Assembly (NCBI RefSeq): GCF_039521845.1
Contig: NZ_BAAACW010000055.1
Span: forward strand, 1-47,742
Source of the DNA: Alkalibacterium iburiense
Lineage (GTDB): Bacteria > Bacillota > Bacilli > Lactobacillales > Carnobacteriaceae_A
Direction of reading: 5' to 3'
Length of the DNA: 47,742 nt
Shown one piece after another: positions 1 through 9,415 of the stretch; position 1 is the first letter of the stretch, and every line of letters starts with the position of its first letter. The notes beneath the pieces were generated by a model, which saw only the letters and a program-made list of their open reading frames with translations, was not told the origin of the DNA and made no database searches. The position numbers were made by a program, and so were the translations under genes.

Positions 1-2
1 CA

Positions 3-581
3 AAACAGAAATGGCCTGCGTTCGACAAAGCACTTAAGAATCCCACTGCTTTAGCTGTGGGAGTGTCAAAGTATTTACTTTATTTAATTGCTTTAACCGG
101 GTTGATTGTCTTTTATGCACTAGACAGACTCATTGCTCGAGCCTATGAAAAAGAGGAAATTGATAATCCGAATTTAATCAATTCTGCCATTTATAAAGCA
201 CACATGGTTTTCTTTGCATTTTATAATGCAATGATTGGGTATCTGTTGACTTCCCGAGAAGAAATGGAAGCCTCTATTCTGATTTATTTTATTGCCTTTG
301 CTCTACATTTTATAACGAATGATTGGACCTTGCGCCATCATCACGAACATGTTTATGACAAATACGGACGATGGATTCTTTCTTTCAGTATCCTAGCCGG
401 CTACTTTTTAGGGGTATTTACGGACTTTTCAGATTTCTTCATCGGAAGTATTGAGGCTTTTGTAGCAGGAGCAATGACCTTAAACGTTATAAAAAATGAA
501 TTGCCTTCTGAACGCCAAGGTAAATTAGAAGGGTTTTTAACGGGTGTGATTGGTGCTGGTTTGTTATTTACGTTCTTATAA
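3..581 (+). CDS. ZIP-like integral membrane protein, 5' end outside window
   Basis: The reading frame is open from base 3, so the gene probably starts before the window; the first start codon inside it is a GTG at 57 with no ribosome binding site. The visible part is a polytopic membrane protein with five or six hydrophobic segments and a central histidine run (RHHHEH). The last part (FVAGAMTLNVIKNELP, then a final membrane segment) resembles the end of ZIP metal permeases. That family match is a weak inference; metal transport is not shown. A strong terminator follows the stop codon. Confidence 0.6.
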   Translation, partial: KQKWPAFDKALKNPTALAVGVSKYLLYLIALTGLIVFYALDRLIARAYEKEEIDNPNLINSAIYKAHMVFFAFYNAMIGYLLTSREEMEASILIYFIAFALHFITNDWTLRHHHEHVYDKYGRWILSFSILAGYFLGVFTDFSDFFIGSIEAFVAGAMTLNVIKNELPSERQGKLEGFLTGVIGAGLLFTFL

Positions 582-585
582 CGCA

Positions 586-631
586 AAATAAGGAAGGCGT
601 CCATGAGTTCATTCGGACGCCTTCCTTATTT
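586..631. terminator. Bidirectional terminator between convergent genes
   Basis: A perfect 17-bp inverted repeat (586-602 with 615-631) encloses a 12-nt loop, with A and T runs at the outer ends. It lies between the ZIP-like gene and the thiolase gene, which converge, so it can serve both strands. Confidence 0.85.
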
Positions 632-667
632 TTATTTGATTTAATAGTGTGTAGCTTTTGGAGAATC

Positions 668-1879
668 TTATTTGTCTGTGTTTTTGACTAAGACAGCGAC
701 TCCCATGCCTCCACCAATACATAAAGAAGCTAAGCCGTAGGTTAACCCCTGTTTTTTCATGATGTGAATCAATGTGACCAAGATTCGGTTGCCGCTTGCT
801 CCGACCGGGTGGCCTAACGCAATAGCTCCCCCGTTTAAATTGGTTCGTTCAAGCATGTAGTCTTTACTCACACCAAATTCATCTGATATTTCTTTCAGTA
901 CGCCTAAACTTTGAGAAGCAAAAGCTTCATTCAATTCAAAGACATCAATGTCTTCAAAGGAGATACCAGCTCGTTCAATGGCTTGCTTAATAGCTGGAGT
1001 AGGTCCTAACCCCATAACCGAAGGATCGACTCCTCCTTGACCTATAGCTACCACTTCTACCAGAGGGGTGAGCCCATTTTCTTCAGCGTACGCTTCACTT
1101 ACTAACAAAGTGGCGCTAGCCCCATCATTAATACCCGAGGCATTACCAGCTGTTACTGATCCGTCTTTTTTAAATACAGCACGCAACTGATTTAATTTTT
1201 CCTCTGTTGTGCGTCGATTAGGGTATTCATCGGTATCTACAGTGATGGTTTCTCTACGGTTTTTTGTCTCTACAGGCACAATTTCATCTTTAAACGATCC
1301 GTTATCTACGGCTTCAATCGCTCTCTTTTGAGACTGGATCGCAAAACTATCTTGATCTTCACGGGTAATACCATATTGTTCAACAATATTTTCAGCGGTT
1401 ACTCCCATGTGATAGCCTTCAAAAGCATCCGTGAGAGCATCATCCAGCATGTGGTCGCCTATTTTATAGCCGCCCATTTTTTGTCCTATACGATTTTTCC
1501 AGGGAATCATATAAGGCGCCTGACTCATGGACTCTGTTCCCCCAGCCACTACTGCTTTATATTCGCCGCCTCTTATACCTAAATAAGCGTTCATGACTGT
1601 TTTCAAGCCGCTTCCACATACCATATTAATCGCATAAGCAGGAACAGTGGTGCCAATACCCGCTTTGATTGATGCTTGACGGGCAACTCCCTGCCCTTGT
1701 CCAGCAGGTAAAACATTTCCTAATAATACTTCATCAATATCCTCTTTATTTATGCCGCTTTCTTCTAAAACACCTTTAATAGCGTAACTTCCTAAATCAG
1801 AAGCTGAAACGTCTTTTAATGCACCTAAAAAATTTCCGATTGGTGTACGTTTGGCCCCAGCAATATAAACTTTATTCAT
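668..1879 (-). CDS. Acetyl-CoA C-acetyltransferase (thiolase)
   Basis: Thiolase II, which condenses two acetyl-CoA to acetoacetyl-CoA or runs in reverse in fatty acid breakdown; cytoplasmic. The protein is 403 aa, the usual length. The nucleophilic cysteine is C88 in NMVCGSG, the active-site histidine is in GHPVGASG, and the second cysteine is in CIGGGMG near the C-terminus. The start at 1879 is preferred over an upstream in-frame ATG at 1900 because GGGAG lies just before it and the family begins with this MNKVYIAGAKRTP motif. It stands alone between two terminators. The biosynthetic or degradative role cannot be told from context. Confidence 0.93.
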   Translation of the reverse strand: MNKVYIAGAKRTPIGNFLGALKDVSASDLGSYAIKGVLEESGINKEDIDEVLLGNVLPAGQGQGVARQASIKAGIGTTVPAYAINMVCGSGLKTVMNAYLGIRGGEYKAVVAGGTESMSQAPYMIPWKNRIGQKMGGYKIGDHMLDDALTDAFEGYHMGVTAENIVEQYGITREDQDSFAIQSQKRAIEAVDNGSFKDEIVPVETKNRRETITVDTDEYPNRRTTEEKLNQLRAVFKKDGSVTAGNASGINDGASATLLVSEAYAEENGLTPLVEVVAIGQGGVDPSVMGLGPTPAIKQAIERAGISFEDIDVFELNEAFASQSLGVLKEISDEFGVSKDYMLERTNLNGGAIALGHPVGASGNRILVTLIHIMKKQGLTYGLASLCIGGGMGVAVLVKNTDK

Positions 1880-1998
1880 TGACGTCTCCCTTTCCCTCAC
1901 TTATTTATATCCATCATTGTACAAGCTATCTTCCATTTTATAGAATAATCACGTGAAGTAAAGGAAACAGGGAAATCTTTGAATAAATTTAAACTTTC

Positions 1999-2031
1999 AA
2001 AAAGCCCCTACTCACCCTGTGAGTAAGGACT
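1999..2031 (-). terminator. Terminator of the APC permease-cutC operon
   Basis: Inverted repeat 2003-2014 with 2020-2031 (12 pairs, two of them G-U on the minus strand), 5-nt loop, followed on the minus strand by a T run. It sits just after the cutC stop codon. Confidence 0.8.
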
Positions 2032-2039
2032 TCTCTCTT

Positions 2040-2678
2040 TTATAAGGGGACAACTTTAGTCCCGTGGAACTGGTTGGTATTTAATGTGCGAGACAACTCT
2101 GGCAAGTTGTCATGAGTTACACCGCCTCCAGGCAGTATTTGTATTCTATCATTGGCCCATCGGATGGTGCGATTAATGGACTCACTGTTGTCTAAAGCCG
2201 ATCCTTCTTTCCCACCTCTTGTGAGAATTCGGGTGACTCCTTTGTCAACAAGCCATTCGAGCACTTCTTTCTGACTTTCTTCCGGAATGTGGTCAAAGGC
2301 CATATGGAAAACGACTTCTCTGTTTGCTTTTTGAGCAATGGCAATGAGTTCATTTAAGATAGACTGGTCTAACTGCCCCTCTTCTGTTAGACAGCCAAAC
2401 ACCAGACCATCCACTCCATTGTCTACTGCCTCATGCGCTTGTTTTATCATGGTTTCTTTTTCTTCATCACTGTAGACAAAATCTCCCCCTCTAGGGCGGA
2501 TCATAGAGACGACTTGTACACCGCGCATATGAGCGTAATTCACTGTTTCGCGCTGGACTTCTGAGTGGGGCGTCGTTCCCCCTACGTCCAAACGGTCACA
2601 CAATTCAATTCGATGAATCCCTTTTTCAATCGCTTCTGGAACACGATCGAAATTCTCAGCACAAAATTCTAAAAGCAT
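2040..2678 (-). CDS. cutC: Copper homeostasis protein CutC family
   Basis: A 212-aa TIM-barrel protein of the CutC family. Recognisable pieces are the start LLEFCAENFDRVPEAIEKG, then RIELCDRL.VGGTTPH, the IRPRGGDFVYSDEE segment and a late RILTRGGK and ILPGGGV. CutC has been linked to copper tolerance, but its biochemical role is not settled. It starts 3 nt after the stop of the upstream permease gene, with GAGGG as ribosome binding site, so the two form an operon. No copper operator was seen. Confidence 0.92.
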   Translation of the reverse strand: MLLEFCAENFDRVPEAIEKGIHRIELCDRLDVGGTTPHSEVQRETVNYAHMRGVQVVSMIRPRGGDFVYSDEEKETMIKQAHEAVDNGVDGLVFGCLTEEGQLDQSILNELIAIAQKANREVVFHMAFDHIPEESQKEVLEWLVDKGVTRILTRGGKEGSALDNSESINRTIRWANDRIQILPGGGVTHDNLPELSRTLNTNQFHGTKVVPL

Positions 2679-2681
2679 GGC

Positions 2682-4055
2682 TTATCCCTCTTTTACTCGT
2701 ATTTGTTGGCTTCTTCCATATACATATCCTATCACACACACCATAAAAGAAAACAATAAGAATAGAGGACTGTAAAGAGGATTAGAAAACAGCCCTCCTA
2801 CCAAAATAATTAAGGATCCGGCTAAACCTAAAACAGGAGCCACATAACCGAGAAAGCGACTGGTTATCACTTGCCTTCTTTTCAGTTGAATGACTTTTAT
2901 ATAAAGCAGCGTATAAGCTAAATAGCTAAAGACAATCGCAATTTCACTGATATCTCCCCCGCGAAGAATATCAAACCGCTGTGTCAAATAGTGCACACCT
3001 AACCAAAAGACGGTAATCACATAAGCGAAAACAGCTGATTGGGGAGATAAGCCCGTTTTATCCTTTACCTTCATAAATGTTTGACTGGAAGGAATCATGC
3101 CTTTGCTGGCTAAGGTATGAGGTAAACGAATGTAGCCTAGACTTATTCCGTTAACGACTCCCAATATAGCAATTAAGACAAAGGCTAGTAAAATTCGTTC
3201 GCCGCTTGCTCCAAATAGAGAATAGCCTACTTGATTGATGGCTTCGTCTCCCATCGTTAAAATGTATTCCGATCCGACTACCGATACCATTCCCAGGAAG
3301 AAGGTGAGGTAAACGGCTAATACAATGAGCGGTCCGATGGCTAATGCGATGGGCATATTGCGGCGATGGTTTTTAACTTCTTGCGTAATGGAAGTCGATA
3401 CAATCCATCCATCAAAAGAAAAGGCAATAGGAGCCAAAGCCGCTAACCAGCCCCACCCGACTTGGCTGGTTTCTACCAAAGCAACCCCACTTGGTATCGA
3501 AGGACTGCTTTGTGTCCAGAAGAGGCCTGCTAAGCCAATTCCGATCAACGGGATCATCTTCACTACGGTGGTCACATTTTGGAAACGCCCACCCATTTTG
3601 TATGACACATAATTCATTAAAAAGAAAAAGCTCAAATACCCAAAGCCAATAGCGGTTTGAAACTCTAAAGAAGAGGATAACCCAAATAGGGAGACTGTGT
3701 AAATCCCACTCACCCAGCTGACTACCGCTGTAATCGTTGGGAAATAAACAAAGAGCTGAAACCAGCCAAAGGCGCTCGCTGCTTTTGAAGAAATAAATTC
3801 TTCATAGTAAGAAATTACCCCGCCACGCTTTTTTGTACGACTGGCTAATTGAGACAGGGTCATACTTCCGAAGATGACACAAAAGGCTCCTATAATAAAT
3901 ACAAGCACACCTAACCACACGTTTCCACCGGTTTCTATTAATATATCATCTGCTTTAAAAAAAATACCGGACCCGATACATATACCGACAATCATCGATA
4001 TGGTTGTACCCAGTCCGTAACGTTGCTCCTCCTGCATACTGCTTTCATCCTTCAT
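2682..4055 (-). CDS. APC-superfamily amino acid permease
   Basis: A 457-aa membrane transporter with about 12 hydrophobic segments. The first membrane segment carries the APC substrate-binding signature GICIGSGIFFKADDI, and the next region has an SYYEEF segment. It is probably an amino acid/proton symporter or exchanger; the substrate is unknown. A second in-frame ATG at 4037 has a better-spaced AAGGA and may be the true start. It is the first gene of the operon with cutC; that link is positional and does not show metal transport. Confidence 0.88.
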   Translation of the reverse strand: MKDESSMQEEQRYGLGTTISMIVGICIGSGIFFKADDILIETGGNVWLGVLVFIIGAFCVIFGSMTLSQLASRTKKRGGVISYYEEFISSKAASAFGWFQLFVYFPTITAVVSWVSGIYTVSLFGLSSSLEFQTAIGFGYLSFFFLMNYVSYKMGGRFQNVTTVVKMIPLIGIGLAGLFWTQSSPSIPSGVALVETSQVGWGWLAALAPIAFSFDGWIVSTSITQEVKNHRRNMPIALAIGPLIVLAVYLTFFLGMVSVVGSEYILTMGDEAINQVGYSLFGASGERILLAFVLIAILGVVNGISLGYIRLPHTLASKGMIPSSQTFMKVKDKTGLSPQSAVFAYVITVFWLGVHYLTQRFDILRGGDISEIAIVFSYLAYTLLYIKVIQLKRRQVITSRFLGYVAPVLGLAGSLIILVGGLFSNPLYSPLFLLFSFMVCVIGYVYGRSQQIRVKEG

Positions 4056-4099
4056 ATCTTAAACTTTTTATTATCCACTATAATATACCAGACCTCATT

Positions 4100-4669
4100 T
4101 CAATTTTGAACCATAAAATAATAATCCTTTATTTCATGACGAGAATCTCTTTTAAAGCCAAATTTTTCATACAGGTGCTTCGCTCTGTCATTCGTTTTTA
4201 AGACATATAAACTCACTGTTGAAATTCCTTTTCTCTCTTTACTCATCCTTAAGATATTTTCCATCAGTTGATGACCGATGCGATTTCCTCGCCAGCTTTC
4301 TTTTACTGCTAAAAATCCAATATAGAGTTCGTCCTGATGCGGTTTACGACTCGTTTCTAAACTTTCCTTTGCAAACTGATACATCTCTTTTAAGCAAATA
4401 TGCTTGACTGCAGCAGCTAGTTTCGCAACAAGTGACACTGATATTTTTGTTTTCCCTCCGTGTGTCAATGAAAAGGCACCAATGACTTCTTCCTCTTCCT
4501 TTAAAACATAAACAGTCATATTAAAGGCCTCACTTTCTTCCAGCCAAAGCAGTCTAATTAATGTTTCAAGGGTCTCCTTGGATAAATGAGTATCCTCTCC
4601 ATAAAAGGCATTAACAACCCTTTCACTTAACTCTTTACTATCTCTGTGTTGCATCACTTCTAACTTCAT
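4100..4669 (-). CDS. GNAT family N-acetyltransferase
   Basis: A 189-aa GNAT enzyme with an acetyl-CoA binding motif A near residues 120-140 (FLAVKESWRGNRIGHQLM) and motif B (SLYVLKTNDRAKHLYEKFGF), the usual GNAT C-terminal half. The N-terminal half is divergent, so the acceptor is unknown. The start at 4669 has AAGGAG at good spacing. It is divergent from a second GNAT gene but not closely similar to it. Confidence 0.88.
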   Translation of the reverse strand: MKLEVMQHRDSKELSERVVNAFYGEDTHLSKETLETLIRLLWLEESEAFNMTVYVLKEEEEVIGAFSLTHGGKTKISVSLVAKLAAAVKHICLKEMYQFAKESLETSRKPHQDELYIGFLAVKESWRGNRIGHQLMENILRMSKERKGISTVSLYVLKTNDRAKHLYEKFGFKRDSRHEIKDYYFMVQN

Positions 4670-4782
4670 TCAAAAACTCCTTTTAAAATTTTCCTGGTTC
4701 ATCTTAACATGAATCAACTTTTTCATCATTCCATACGCCCGCATGATATAATGAGAGAATCAATGTGAGAAAGAGGGATTCG

Positions 4783-5406
4783 ATGCCTCCTATTCAGTAT
4801 AGATCCTTAAATAAAAAAGATTATTCCAAAGTAGCTGACTTATTGAGAGCGGCATTCCAATATGATAAGGTCGCTGGCAAATGGAATGCTCACCGGATGT
4901 CTTATGTTTTTATGTATGCTTGCCTGGCAGAACATACCTATACGCAAGTGGCTGAAGTAGACGGTAAGATTGTCGGATTAGTTGTCGGCAAAGGTGAGGA
5001 CGTGCCTTTAACATCCACCTTATTAAACTGGAAACTCTACTTCCATTACTTTTTACTTTTATTTACAAACGAAGGAAAGGAAATTGCGCTCTCCTTTAGA
5101 CGAAACAGTCAAACAGATGACGCTCTTTACAAACAAGCCAAGGAACCTTATAACGGGAAACTCATTGTCTTAGCTGTTCATCCCGATTACCAGCATGAAA
5201 AGATCGGGAGCCAGCTATTTGATTTTTTTATAGACTATCTTAAAGAACAAGAAGCCAAAACTTTCTTTTTATTCACGGACAGTCGACTAAACTACTCGTT
5301 TTATGAGACAAAACAACTCAAAAGACAAGCGGTCGTTTCCAGATACATGCCCCTTTATAAGCAAAGAGTACACTTTTTCTTATACTCTGGAAAAGTAGTC
5401 CACTAG
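4783..5406 (+). CDS. GNAT family N-acetyltransferase
   Basis: A 207-aa GNAT protein. The acetyl-CoA binding region is around residues 125-150 (LIVLAVHPDYQHEKIGSQLF) and the C-terminal motif is LNYSFYETKQLKRQAVVSRY. The substrate cannot be predicted. The ATG at 4783 follows AGAGGG at proper spacing; the longer GTG start at 4765 would put the initiation codon upstream of that site, so it is not preferred. A TATAAT hexamer at 4747-4752 is a plausible -10 box, but its -35 is weak. Confidence 0.88.
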   Translation: MPPIQYRSLNKKDYSKVADLLRAAFQYDKVAGKWNAHRMSYVFMYACLAEHTYTQVAEVDGKIVGLVVGKGEDVPLTSTLLNWKLYFHYFLLLFTNEGKEIALSFRRNSQTDDALYKQAKEPYNGKLIVLAVHPDYQHEKIGSQLFDFFIDYLKEQEAKTFFLFTDSRLNYSFYETKQLKRQAVVSRYMPLYKQRVHFFLYSGKVVH

Positions 5407-5424
5407 TTTAATGAAAGAGACATT

Positions 5425-5483
5425 AAAAAATCAGTGAATCGTTTGAGCTGTTTAGTACACCTCTATCGATTCACTGATTTTTT
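5425..5483. terminator. Bidirectional terminator
   Basis: A perfect 17-bp stem (5425-5441 with 5467-5483) with a 25-nt loop, A run outside left and T run outside right. It separates the GNAT gene from the convergent gltS gene. Confidence 0.85.
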
Positions 5484-5489
5484 CATTTA

Positions 5490-6950
5490 CTACTCACTAC
5501 TTTTACGTGCTTGGAATGTTCTAGTATTTTCTCTTGCTTTTGCTCTCTTAGGATTAAAGTAAACTAACCCGAAAACTAAAAAGATGATAGTAATACTTCC
5601 AGTGATAGCTAAGAAAACGAGTGGTCCAAATTCAAAAATCAATGGGAGAGAAGCCGATGTGACAAGGCCTCCTCCAACAAATGGTTCAAATAGAATTTGT
5701 TTGTATCCGAACCCTTCTAATGCTGGTGTTTGTTGATCAGGATCCGCGACTTTCATTAGTAATAACCCAGTCGCTGCCATACCTGTTTGCTGACCGTAAT
5801 CCCCCAACCCTCTTTCGAACCAATGGTCAGGAAGCATTTTAGGGCCTAGGTATAAGAAAGCAAAGGTCGTCCATGCCGCTCCGGTTACAGCGATTAACAC
5901 AAACGGGATGATATTGTCTCCGATAACATCGAGTGACAACGTCGCTAATGCCGACACGAGCAGGACATCTAAAGCTAAACCTGAAATCTTGTTCACTAAA
6001 TTGGGATCGATATAGTTCTCAATCCCCCGCTTTTCAAATACTTTTTGTACAACCATCCCGCCAATCATAGCGAGTGGGAAAAGCGGAATATAAGAGAGTA
6101 AGTGAACCCCTGTCCACGCTCCCCAAGTACTGGCTTCTAATAAAATCAGACCCTGTTGAATCACATACCCAATGAGTATGGCTACTCCAACTAGAGATAA
6201 ATGAAACGCAAGCGGCTCAATCGCTTTAGGCTCTCTCACTTCTTGTTCCATTTCATATCCGTATGTGTCACTGATTTGTTCTTTTTCTTCTTCTGTCATT
6301 TCTTTTTTGCCATCGACATACTTGGCTATTCCTCTTCGGTGTGCGATGTTAATAATCGCGATCCCTACAATGACTCCAAATAAGATACCGATCGTGGCTA
6401 AGCCTAAAGCCAAATCAGCCCCTTCTGGAAAGCCGAGTTCATTAAAAGTAGGGCCTAATCCAGCTGCTGTTCCGTGTCCTCCTACAAAGGCTATTTCAAT
6501 CAAACCTGCCGCGAGTGGGTTGGTCCCAAACACAGGAGTTAAAACAAAGTAGGTCAACAATACGCCGATAGCATACTGGCCAAAAGAAACGGTGTGTCCC
6601 ATAACAATTTGCGGACCCGCATTATTCCATATCTTTTTCACGCTGGGAACCGTTTGACCTAAAAATAAGGCCGCAAACACAATATTAATAAACATACCTG
6701 GCAAAGGAGACCATGCATCTAATATAAATTCAGGAATCAGTCCGTTATAAAAAAAGGACCCTTCATTTAATACTGTTGAGGTGATTCGACCCAATACTTG
6801 AGGCCCCACTATTAAGGCTAGAAAACCTCCAATGATAGAACTAGGTAAAAATAATCGACGTAACCATTTGGTTTTAAATCGAATCAATTTCCCAAGAAGC
6901 AGGAAGACCCCGATTATAAGAAAACTAAAACCTATCATCTGTGCTGACAT
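5490..6950 (-). CDS. gltS: Sodium/glutamate symporter, GltS family
   Basis: A 486-aa polytopic membrane protein of the sodium:glutamate symporter family. It has two homologous halves with re-entrant glycine-rich segments: EIAFVGGHGTAAGLGPTF in the first half and a GLGDYGQQTGMAATGLLL segment in the second. It should import glutamate with sodium at the cytoplasmic membrane. A cytoplasmic acidic linker (near residues 220-245) separates the halves. Of two nearby in-frame ATGs, the one at 6950 has the better spacing to AGGGAGA. It is a single-gene unit. Confidence 0.9.
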   Translation of the reverse strand: MSAQMIGFSFLIIGVFLLLGKLIRFKTKWLRRLFLPSSIIGGFLALIVGPQVLGRITSTVLNEGSFFYNGLIPEFILDAWSPLPGMFINIVFAALFLGQTVPSVKKIWNNAGPQIVMGHTVSFGQYAIGVLLTYFVLTPVFGTNPLAAGLIEIAFVGGHGTAAGLGPTFNELGFPEGADLALGLATIGILFGVIVGIAIINIAHRRGIAKYVDGKKEMTEEEKEQISDTYGYEMEQEVREPKAIEPLAFHLSLVGVAILIGYVIQQGLILLEASTWGAWTGVHLLSYIPLFPLAMIGGMVVQKVFEKRGIENYIDPNLVNKISGLALDVLLVSALATLSLDVIGDNIIPFVLIAVTGAAWTTFAFLYLGPKMLPDHWFERGLGDYGQQTGMAATGLLLMKVADPDQQTPALEGFGYKQILFEPFVGGGLVTSASLPLIFEFGPLVFLAITGSITIIFLVFGLVYFNPKRAKARENTRTFQARKSSE

Positions 6951-7059
6951 ATACATTCTCCCTTCATAAATACACAGTTTCTGATTTTTCTATTATATAC
7001 CTTTTTTTTTATGAAAACAAAACGGAGGACTCTTTTTACGTTATGTGAAGCTTTTAAAC

Positions 7060-7093
7060 AAAAAAACCTCCTATCCAACAACTGGATAAGAGG
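7060..7093 (-). terminator. Terminator of the metallophosphoesterase gene
   Basis: An 11-bp stem (7067-7077 with 7083-7093, one G-U pair), 5-nt loop and a seven-base T tail on the minus strand. Confidence 0.85.
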
Positions 7094-7107
7094 GAATAGT
7101 TTAAGTC

Positions 7108-8097
7108 TTAAATTTCTTCTTCTCTAAAGGCCGCACGTGTTTCTCTTTCTTTCTTCGTCCGCTGGATTTTTAATTTGGCTAGATATTCAATCACTTCTTT
7201 AGGCTTACGAATGTCAAAGGACTCTATCGGTTCAGGTCCACGCATTGTTTCTCGTTTAATATGCAAAACGCCCTGTTCATCCACCTTTTCTTTCCAGCGC
7301 ACTAACCGAATCATGCCTTCCGTGAGCTCAATGGCCGTTATACTGGCCGGGTAGATGCCACATCCTGTGTTAAAGTAGGGGACGTCATTGTTTTTCGGAA
7401 ACTTAAACCGGTGCGTATGCCCGCAAAGCAGGGCCCTTCTGTGTTTGAGTATCCACTTGCTGTAGTTTCGTTCAATACGGTGACGTTTGGATACATTTTT
7501 TACCGGACTAGTGGGGTTCCTAATACCGAATCGATGCAGGAACCGCCAGAAAAACTTTAAGGAAACCATTGTAAAGAACCAGAACTGATCATTAGGTGCG
7601 TCTCCTTGATGTCCGTGCAGGACAAACAATTCCTGACTTGTTTTGCGGTGCCTCAAAACAACTGCCTCTAAAGGTTCAATCCCTTTAAGGAAATCAAAAT
7701 ATTCTTCCGTATATTCATCATAATTAGTATGTAAATACTTTTCGATAAATTTCGGATTATCAAGGTATATATCATGATTTCCGTAAATTCGAATATATCT
7801 GCCTTCATCATACAGCTTTTTGATTCCTTCATAAATATCGGCATGAGCATTTTTGATGTGGTTGAGATTGGAATATTCTAAAAGCTCTTCTCCGTCTCCT
7901 ACTTCAATGAACGTATAGTTATTTTCATAATATTCATTAATGGCATGCATAAAGAGATTACGATTTCTTAAGAATTCATCTGAAACACTCCCGTCTCCTC
8001 TATGCGCATCACTCATGAATACAAAGCGGGAATAATCATCAAAGTATAGTGTTTTCGCCTTGTCATAGGCCTCGGTCAGACGCTTATCCGTGAACAT
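7108..8097 (-). CDS. Calcineurin-like metallophosphoesterase
   Basis: A 329-aa metallophosphoesterase with all five family motifs in order: SDAHRGDG (residues 29-36), a GDGEE variant of the GDxxD motif, YGNHDIY, LHGHQGD and CGHTHRFK. These bind a dinuclear metal centre. The basic C-terminal tail is rich in Lys, Arg and Glu. The arrangement resembles LpxH/YbbF-like phosphoesterases, but a lipid A substrate is not expected in a Gram-positive cell, so the substrate is open. The start at 8097 is chosen because GAGGAGGGA precedes it; the frame is open 102 nt further upstream but without a site. Confidence 0.88.
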   Translation of the reverse strand: MFTDKRLTEAYDKAKTLYFDDYSRFVFMSDAHRGDGSVSDEFLRNRNLFMHAINEYYENNYTFIEVGDGEELLEYSNLNHIKNAHADIYEGIKKLYDEGRYIRIYGNHDIYLDNPKFIEKYLHTNYDEYTEEYFDFLKGIEPLEAVVLRHRKTSQELFVLHGHQGDAPNDQFWFFTMVSLKFFWRFLHRFGIRNPTSPVKNVSKRHRIERNYSKWILKHRRALLCGHTHRFKFPKNNDVPYFNTGCGIYPASITAIELTEGMIRLVRWKEKVDEQGVLHIKRETMRGPEPIESFDIRKPKEVIEYLAKLKIQRTKKERETRAAFREEEI

Positions 8098-8187
8098 GAG
8101 CCTTCCCTCCTCTAAAAGCGGTTGCTTACATTTAGTATACGTTATCGCCCCATTTGAATAAAGCAATAGGCTGTTTCTCCTGGAGAC

Positions 8188-8218
8188 AAAAAAATACACA
8201 AGTGATGAAGCACCTGTG
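8188..8218 (-). terminator. Terminator of pgeF
   Basis: An 8-bp stem (8197-8204 with 8211-8218), 6-nt loop and seven Ts on the minus strand, 30 nt after the pgeF stop. Confidence 0.75.
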
Positions 8219-8247
8219 CTTTTCTTTATTAAATGGGGTAAAGGTTC

Positions 8248-8970
8248 TTATTTCATCAGTGTTATCAGAGCATTTAACTGATAGTCTGGACCTTCTTTTC
8301 TTGCCGAATGCAGGCGGGAATCGCTGTAAGTGGATGATATTTCCATCTCGATGTTCTCTGCTGGTATCCCTGCCTCTGATATAAGAGACAAATTGGCTTT
8401 TAACATATCCAGCACATATTTATTTCCACGGGGCTTAAAAAAGGAATCTCTATTGGAAAAGGAATCAAAGGCATCATAAACTTCTGAACCGACTTCATAA
8501 TTCTCTTGATCAATCGATGGACCTAAGTAAACGAGTATGTTTTCCCTTTGACAGTGAAATTCTTTTTCCATTTTTTCAATGGCTCGAAGTGAAATGCGTT
8601 GGCAGGTCCCTCTCCAACCTGAATGCACACTGGCCTGAACTTCTCTCACTGGATCGAATAAGACTACTGGCGTACAGTCCGCAAATTTTATGAGCAGCGC
8701 CATATTCTTTTTATCTGTTATCAATCCATCTGTGTCTTTAAAGGTTCTCCCATATAAAAAGGGTTCGCCATTCGTGCCATCCGCATACTCAATATGAGCT
8801 GTATGCTTTTGCTGGGCAGAATACAATTCTGTCGGATGAATACCCAACTCATTCACTAGCCTATTCACATCGTTCTTAACTGTCTGACCTATTTTTTGAG
8901 AACGAAAATTGTATGCCGATCCCGCTACTTTGTTTATTAACCCATGTGCTTGAAGTCGTTTTGAATACAT
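8248..8970 (-). CDS. pgeF: Peptidoglycan editing factor PgeF / multicopper-oxidase-fold (YfiH) protein
   Basis: A 240-aa protein of the YfiH/DUF152 family. The conserved metal-site residues are visible: QQKHTAH, then ADCTPVVLF, then SVHSGWRGT, with the GPSI..ENYEVG segment after it. Members prevent misincorporation of L-Ser in peptidoglycan in Escherichia coli and have also been reported as purine nucleosidases; which applies here is unknown. The ATG at 8970 follows AAGGAG. It lies downstream of the SnoaL-like gene by 16 nt, so it may be co-transcribed with the channel gene. Confidence 0.9.
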   Translation of the reverse strand: MYSKRLQAHGLINKVAGSAYNFRSQKIGQTVKNDVNRLVNELGIHPTELYSAQQKHTAHIEYADGTNGEPFLYGRTFKDTDGLITDKKNMALLIKFADCTPVVLFDPVREVQASVHSGWRGTCQRISLRAIEKMEKEFHCQRENILVYLGPSIDQENYEVGSEVYDAFDSFSNRDSFFKPRGNKYVLDMLKANLSLISEAGIPAENIEMEISSTYSDSRLHSARKEGPDYQLNALITLMK

Positions 8971-8986
8971 CTATTTTCTCCTTGCA

Positions 8987-9415
8987 TTAACTTACGATTT
9001 CCAATTGTTCGAGTAAGTGAATGCCATCTGAGGTTACCCAGTAATCTGTAATCATTCCTTCTTTAATACGTAACATATCATTTCCACTAAAGGCTACTCT
9101 TTTCCCTACCTCAGCTTGAGCTCCTGGCATGCCGCCTAAGTAGTTTCCACTATATGTCCATCGAGCAGAGACGTATTCCCCTTCTACAATCGGCCCGACA
9201 TCCACTGTCATCGAGACGCGGTCAAACAGGACTTTAGCTTTATCAATGATGCCTTTTAAAGCCTCTGCTCCTGCTTTATCTGTCACGGACTCTTCGTCTG
9301 TTCTAATTTGATGGATTGTACACTGTTCAGCTGCAATGTCTTTTACTTTTCGACTATCGCCGTTCCATGCATCCACCCATAAGTGATACACCTCTTTATT
9401 TGACCTTACTGTCAC
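8987..9415 (-). CDS. SnoaL-like / NTF2-fold protein
   Basis: A 142-aa NTF2-fold protein of the SnoaL-like ester cyclase type, with the pattern VYHLWVDAWNGD at the start, a central RWTYSGNYLGGMPG and the closing IKEGMITDYWVTSD. Such proteins may be enzymes or binding proteins, and nothing here identifies a substrate. It starts with GTG, and the GTGA overlap with the stop of the upstream channel gene shows translational coupling; AAGGAGG lies in the end of that gene. Confidence 0.8.
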   Translation of the reverse strand: MTVRSNKEVYHLWVDAWNGDSRKVKDIAAEQCTIHQIRTDEESVTDKAGAEALKGIIDKAKVLFDRVSMTVDVGPIVEGEYVSARWTYSGNYLGGMPGAQAEVGKRVAFSGNDMLRIKEGMITDYWVTSDGIHLLEQLEIVS